A DNA stretch of 64,000 nucleotides from Neckera pumila (lineage: Eukaryota > Streptophyta > Bryopsida > Hypnales > Neckeraceae): positions 18,074,975 through 18,138,974 of the forward strand of contig OZ018409.1 of assembly GCA_963969595.1 (NCBI GenBank). Reading direction: 5' to 3'. The notes below the pieces were generated by a model. It saw nothing but the letters and a program-made list of their open reading frames with translations. It did no database searches and was not told where the DNA came from. The translations under genes were made by a program, and so were the position numbers. Of this stretch, positions 60,541-64,000 are shown piece by piece (the stretch's first letter is position 1; each line of letters begins with the position of its first letter).

Positions 60541-62280
60541 TGCTGGCAATCCTTGGGAGGCACCAGATTATCAGATATCAGTGCACTTTGAACAGAATTA
60601 CTGAGTCATGCTGGCAGATCCGATGCTTTCTGCACATTAGGCACAATTGGCTTATGAAAATCAGACAGGGGACGCGTTCTCCCTAACAGCACGATATGTC
60701 GATAGATTAACAAACAGCACATTTTTGTCAAGGACACCAGAGAAGACGCCGTTCCAGAAACGCAAGCTGAACGTTTCTCAGCTCCAAGTACAACACAGAA
60801 CCCTAGCGTCGCGTCGCCCATGCAATTTCAAACGCAAAAGAGTTGGGTTCGCGAGTTGGCTTATGACCTCTGAATTCTCAGTGTTGGGTAATCCATCCAG
60901 GTTTTGACGGAACCAAGGACGTATCCCGAACTGCGATCGACTACATACTCGCCCAACCAGAAGAGACGCTCCATCTCGCTACCAATCTCTCCAATAACAC
61001 AAACGATCACACAAATACTTAACAGACTTGACAGAACCCAAGCAAATCATTCAAAGATAGAAATCACTCACCCGTTGCTTCACAATTTCAATGCCCTCTA
61101 CCACCCCTCATCACGCCTCTCGCACACCTTTCATCATCCGAAAGCTGGATTCGCCGTAGCCAAACTGCGTCCAGAGAAGAGGAAAACTACAACACTATTG
61201 TACCGAAACCCCAGAAAATTGGTTGCCGTGTGATCATGCAACCCTAAATTTCAAATAAAAATTGGCTGGGTACATTCGGCAAACGCAACGACAGTTGATC
61301 AAATTGGTGTCAATGTCCTCAATGAAGTTCGGCTGCAGCACAACTCACTCGGGAAGTCGCGCCAACTGGTACCCGGGTTGACACCCGGCATTATCAGGGT
61401 ATTGCGGAAAACAGAATGAGAAATAGCTACAGTAGGAGGGAGCAGCGGCTGGAGCAGATTGGGAAGAAAAGTCTCAGAAAGCATTGTTTTTTGGGTGAAT
61501 TTCAATTGGTTTTGGTAGGTTTTGGTTTCGGTAGGTTTTGGTGTTTGCTTGGATTCCACAAAAGAAGAAGCTTTGCGTTCCTCGTGACAAACTAGCAAAT
61601 CATCTCGCCCAGGCCAGCAGGCCCAGAACAGAATACTCCGCCACGGATTCTTGAAGTTGCCTGTTTTGGTTTCGGCATTCGCAATCACCCCTGCTGCCGC
61701 TGCCCCTTGCGGAATTCGTGGAGTCTCTGCTGCTCTTCTTCGTCACGGTTTCCGAGGCACCTGGACGTGCATTTCTTCGCTAGAGTTGAAGGTGTCCACT
61801 GTCCGGCCTTTTGTAAAGATTGACGAGAGATAGGGTTTTCGCTTTGGTGGATTGGCTCCCCCGCCTCGCGGCCTGGGCTTTCTTTAGGGCGGAGGTTGCG
61901 GTGAAGTTGCTCCCATGAGGAGGTACGTCGTTGCGAGGGCTGTGTGGCTTTTGAGGTGTCGCACGATTGGTAGCTTTTTCTTGGAGTGTGCGTGTGGCGA
62001 GTTTCGTGTGTGCCCCTGTGTTAGGGTTTGGGGTTCGCATGCGTGAATCTGCGCTTTCGCGCAGTGGTATTGCAATTGCGTATCCTCGCAGCTGGTGCGT
62101 ACTAAACGCAGAGTGGGAATGTGAAGGTATTGGAGAGGGTGGAGTTTCGAAAATGGAGAGTCTGGAAGATGAAGTGGAGCTCGGCGGTGAGACTGCGAAA
62201 ATGGGGTCGTGGAGGGGAATGCTAGGGTGAGATTTGAATTGGGAGTGTGTTAGGGGGTGAGCGAGGTGAAATTTCTCGCA
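60541..62280. promoter_or_regulatory. Shared upstream region between TWD1 (-) and KCBP (+)
   Basis: About 1.7 kb separates the two divergent start codons. It is more GC-rich than the intergenic DNA elsewhere and free of recognised MITEs. It holds two telo-box type motifs, AACCCTAA near 61240 and AAACCCTAA (reverse strand) at 62021-62029, often found in promoters of genes active in dividing cells. Several short open frames on both strands here look random. Part of the region must be 5' leader for both genes. Confidence 0.45.
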
Positions 62281-63929
62281 ATGGCGTCGGATGGAACGAG
62301 TTCATCAGGCCAGTATGGCGGCAGAAAATACTCGCATTCCAATAACAGCACGCCGGTGCGACTGCGCGTTTCGGCTTCCATTATGAATGACGATCAGGAT
62401 GGCGATGGGGATTATGCCGGCTCGTAAGTTGTCTCATGAAGATTTCACGAACCACACTCTTTTGTTGCACTCCCCTCAAGAATGCGTGTTGTGAAGGAAC
62501 ACCGAGGATAGGGGAGGGTCGAGTTTCATGTTTTCAAATCATCTTTAAGTAGACTTTACGCCAAATTATTAGTTTTCACATAAAAAGAGGAGTGCCTTTT
62601 TGCTTGTAGGCACTCTGGTTCCAGGCAAGACTTTTTGTGCATTGCAGTAATTTCAAAAATTTTGTGTTATCTTTTCTAAAGATGACTTTTTGATCATGAA
62701 TTTGGGTTTGATGAACTAAACGCGAAAGGTTGTTGTCGAGAATTGAAAACTACAATTTTGTATATCCGTTGTTGATAGCAATACCATTTACTGTATGTGG
62801 GATTCAATGGCGGCAAGCAGGAGGCCGCTGAGTCGCGCGAGCTCACAAGCTGGAGAAAGTGTTCAGAATCAAAATGAGGGCAGTGAGAGTGGGAATGTTG
62901 CCAATGGGGGGTCAGTTTTGCTTACCATTTTATTAGTCACCCGTTTCCCTACTTACCCTTTCACTTGGGATTCTCAGCTCCATTGAATGTATTCAGTTCT
63001 CATCCTTCCACAGGCTTGTGTTTACTGGGACGGAAGGAGTTCGATTTTCATGTGTAAAATTGGACAGCGTTTGGCCTTTGAGCTCGTGAACAAGTTGTAG
63101 TGTTCGATTGTGCAGATTGCCAGCCTCTGTGTCGTCTGACCTGGCGGCCTCTGGGCCATCTCTGGAAAAGTATCAGGTACGTTTGGTTTTGACATGCTCT
63201 TGTCTTGTAGTCACTCGTAAGGTAGAGGATACTAAATCGTCAGGGACTGCTTCAATCTTCCATATTCTCCCTGTTACCAACAGCAGCTCAACTATTCACT
63301 CACTTGGTTGGACCTACGAATAGCAATTGGTGTAAGCATGGTTTAGCTACATGCCTACTTCCACTTATCTTCGGAGTTGTCTACTGTCGTTCGTAGTTGT
63401 CTACAACCTTCCACTGTTAAATTGCTTAAGAAACGATCTCGAGAGAGTTTGACTTTTGTAATCAAAGATCTCTCGACCTCTCTATGCATCACCCCAAATG
63501 CACTCCTTTATTTTGTTTAAAATGCTTCCAGTGGGGCAAATAGTATCTTCTACCGTATTGCCTTCGCTAAGGATGGTATCTTCTTAAAATTTGTATTTTT
63601 CGTGTATTTTTCATTTTTCATTAGATGATTATGCATCGGTTTGCTGGTTTATATTGTAGTTTTCTCTGTGTGGAACACGGGGACTCCAATCTTGCCTGAT
63701 CGTTTGCATTTTGAAGCATTCTCGTCGTCAAATATCTTTGGCATGTGCAAACTTGTGTGCATATTTGTGTCGAAGATGAAATCGTTGAACCTGGGTGCAG
63801 GTTGAAGCGTTTTTGAAGTCCATGCAGAGAATCATTCAGACTGGGGGAAGACGATCCTTTTTTGGGAAGAGGTTGTCTATTACCGGTCGAGAAAGGTTCA
63901 CGCTGGAAGACATGCTATCATATCAGAGA
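62281..63929 (+). CDS. KCBP: Kinesin-like calmodulin-binding protein (KCBP), N-terminal part, cut by window end
   Basis: Exons: 62281-62423, 62821-62910, 63116-63176, 63801-63929; the last donor (AGA|GTAAGC) shows that the gene continues past the window. The visible 141 residues are a low-complexity Ser/Gly/Asn-rich head, then SLEKYQ and VEAFLKSMQRIIQTGG, and then the start of a MyTH4 domain (ERFTLEDMLSYQR). This order matches Arabidopsis KCBP/ZWICHEL just before its MyTH4-FERM region; an intron also falls before VEAFL. KCBP is a minus-end-directed kinesin with a C-terminal motor, regulated by Ca2+/calmodulin, that links microtubules and actin in trichomes and dividing cells. The motor and calmodulin-binding parts are not in the window. 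ATG 62281 is preceded by a GC-rich leader; the first two exons are less conserved and hence less certain. Confidence 0.85.
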
Positions 63930-64000
63930 GTAAGCAACTCTGTCAGATATGTGTTGGGGATAGTCACAACAACAATGGCTTCTCTATTCCATGTACTTCT

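Noticed and set aside
61299..61688. 129-aa minus-strand frame between TWD1 and KCBP
   Set aside because: No domain or splice partner; composition looks random and it lies in the shared upstream region.
1..64000. LTR retrotransposons, CRISPR arrays, rRNA or tRNA genes, virus-derived genes
   Set aside because: I looked for reverse transcriptase/integrase motifs, regular spaced repeats, rRNA-like blocks and tRNA-like cloverleafs while reading, and saw none I could support; tRNAs cannot be excluded without a covariance search.

Overview
This is nuclear DNA from a land plant. The genes have many short exons with GT-AG introns (and one GC-AG intron). Four of them encode plant-type proteins: an ABI3/FUS3/LEC2-class B3 factor, an LRR receptor kinase, a TWISTED DWARF1/FKBP42 immunophilin and the kinesin KCBP. 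Gene spacing is wide, AT-rich sequence full of small DNA transposons separates the genes, and no typical LTR-element coding region was seen. I infer a non-seed plant (bryophyte, lycophyte or fern) or another lineage with large intergenic spaces, but the window alone does not fix the lineage.

Layout. 1-18.4 kb: gene-free; nested MITE-type elements (3287-4751, 10622-11190, 11419-13092) and tandem repeats near 17.1 kb. 18.8-23.4 kb (+): six-exon B3 transcription factor gene with a TATA box, a G-box and two RY motifs around exon 1, plus a locally amplified repeat in its introns and 3' flank. 24.7-29.0 kb: an island of MITEs, four of them set end to end and sharing single TAA target sites. 29.9-34.6 kb: a 4.7-kb TTAA-bounded element. 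35.7-36.0 kb (-): a small single-exon gene for an unrecognised basic 121-aa protein. 38.1-45.5 kb: more nested mobile elements. 45.6-52.7 kb (-): a 16-exon LRR receptor-like kinase of 794 aa. 53-57 kb: gene-free with MITEs. 57.5-60.5 kb (-): six-exon TWD1/FKBP42 gene. 62.3 kb to the end (+): the first four exons of KCBP, cut by the window end. TWD1 and KCBP are head to head across about 1.7 kb.

The genes do not form a pathway cluster. The strongest unusual signals are (i) a family of non-coding elements with CCCCTAAA ends flanked by TTAA (five copies, 0.5-4.7 kb), a piggyBac-like signature that I would not expect to be common in a plant; (ii) the chain of Harbinger-like MITEs inserted into each other's TAA sites; and (iii) the short, FUS3-sized B3 gene lacking a recognisable B1 or B2 domain. 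Exon boundaries were placed by eye from splice signals, reading phase and family conservation; transcript evidence would be needed to confirm UTRs.
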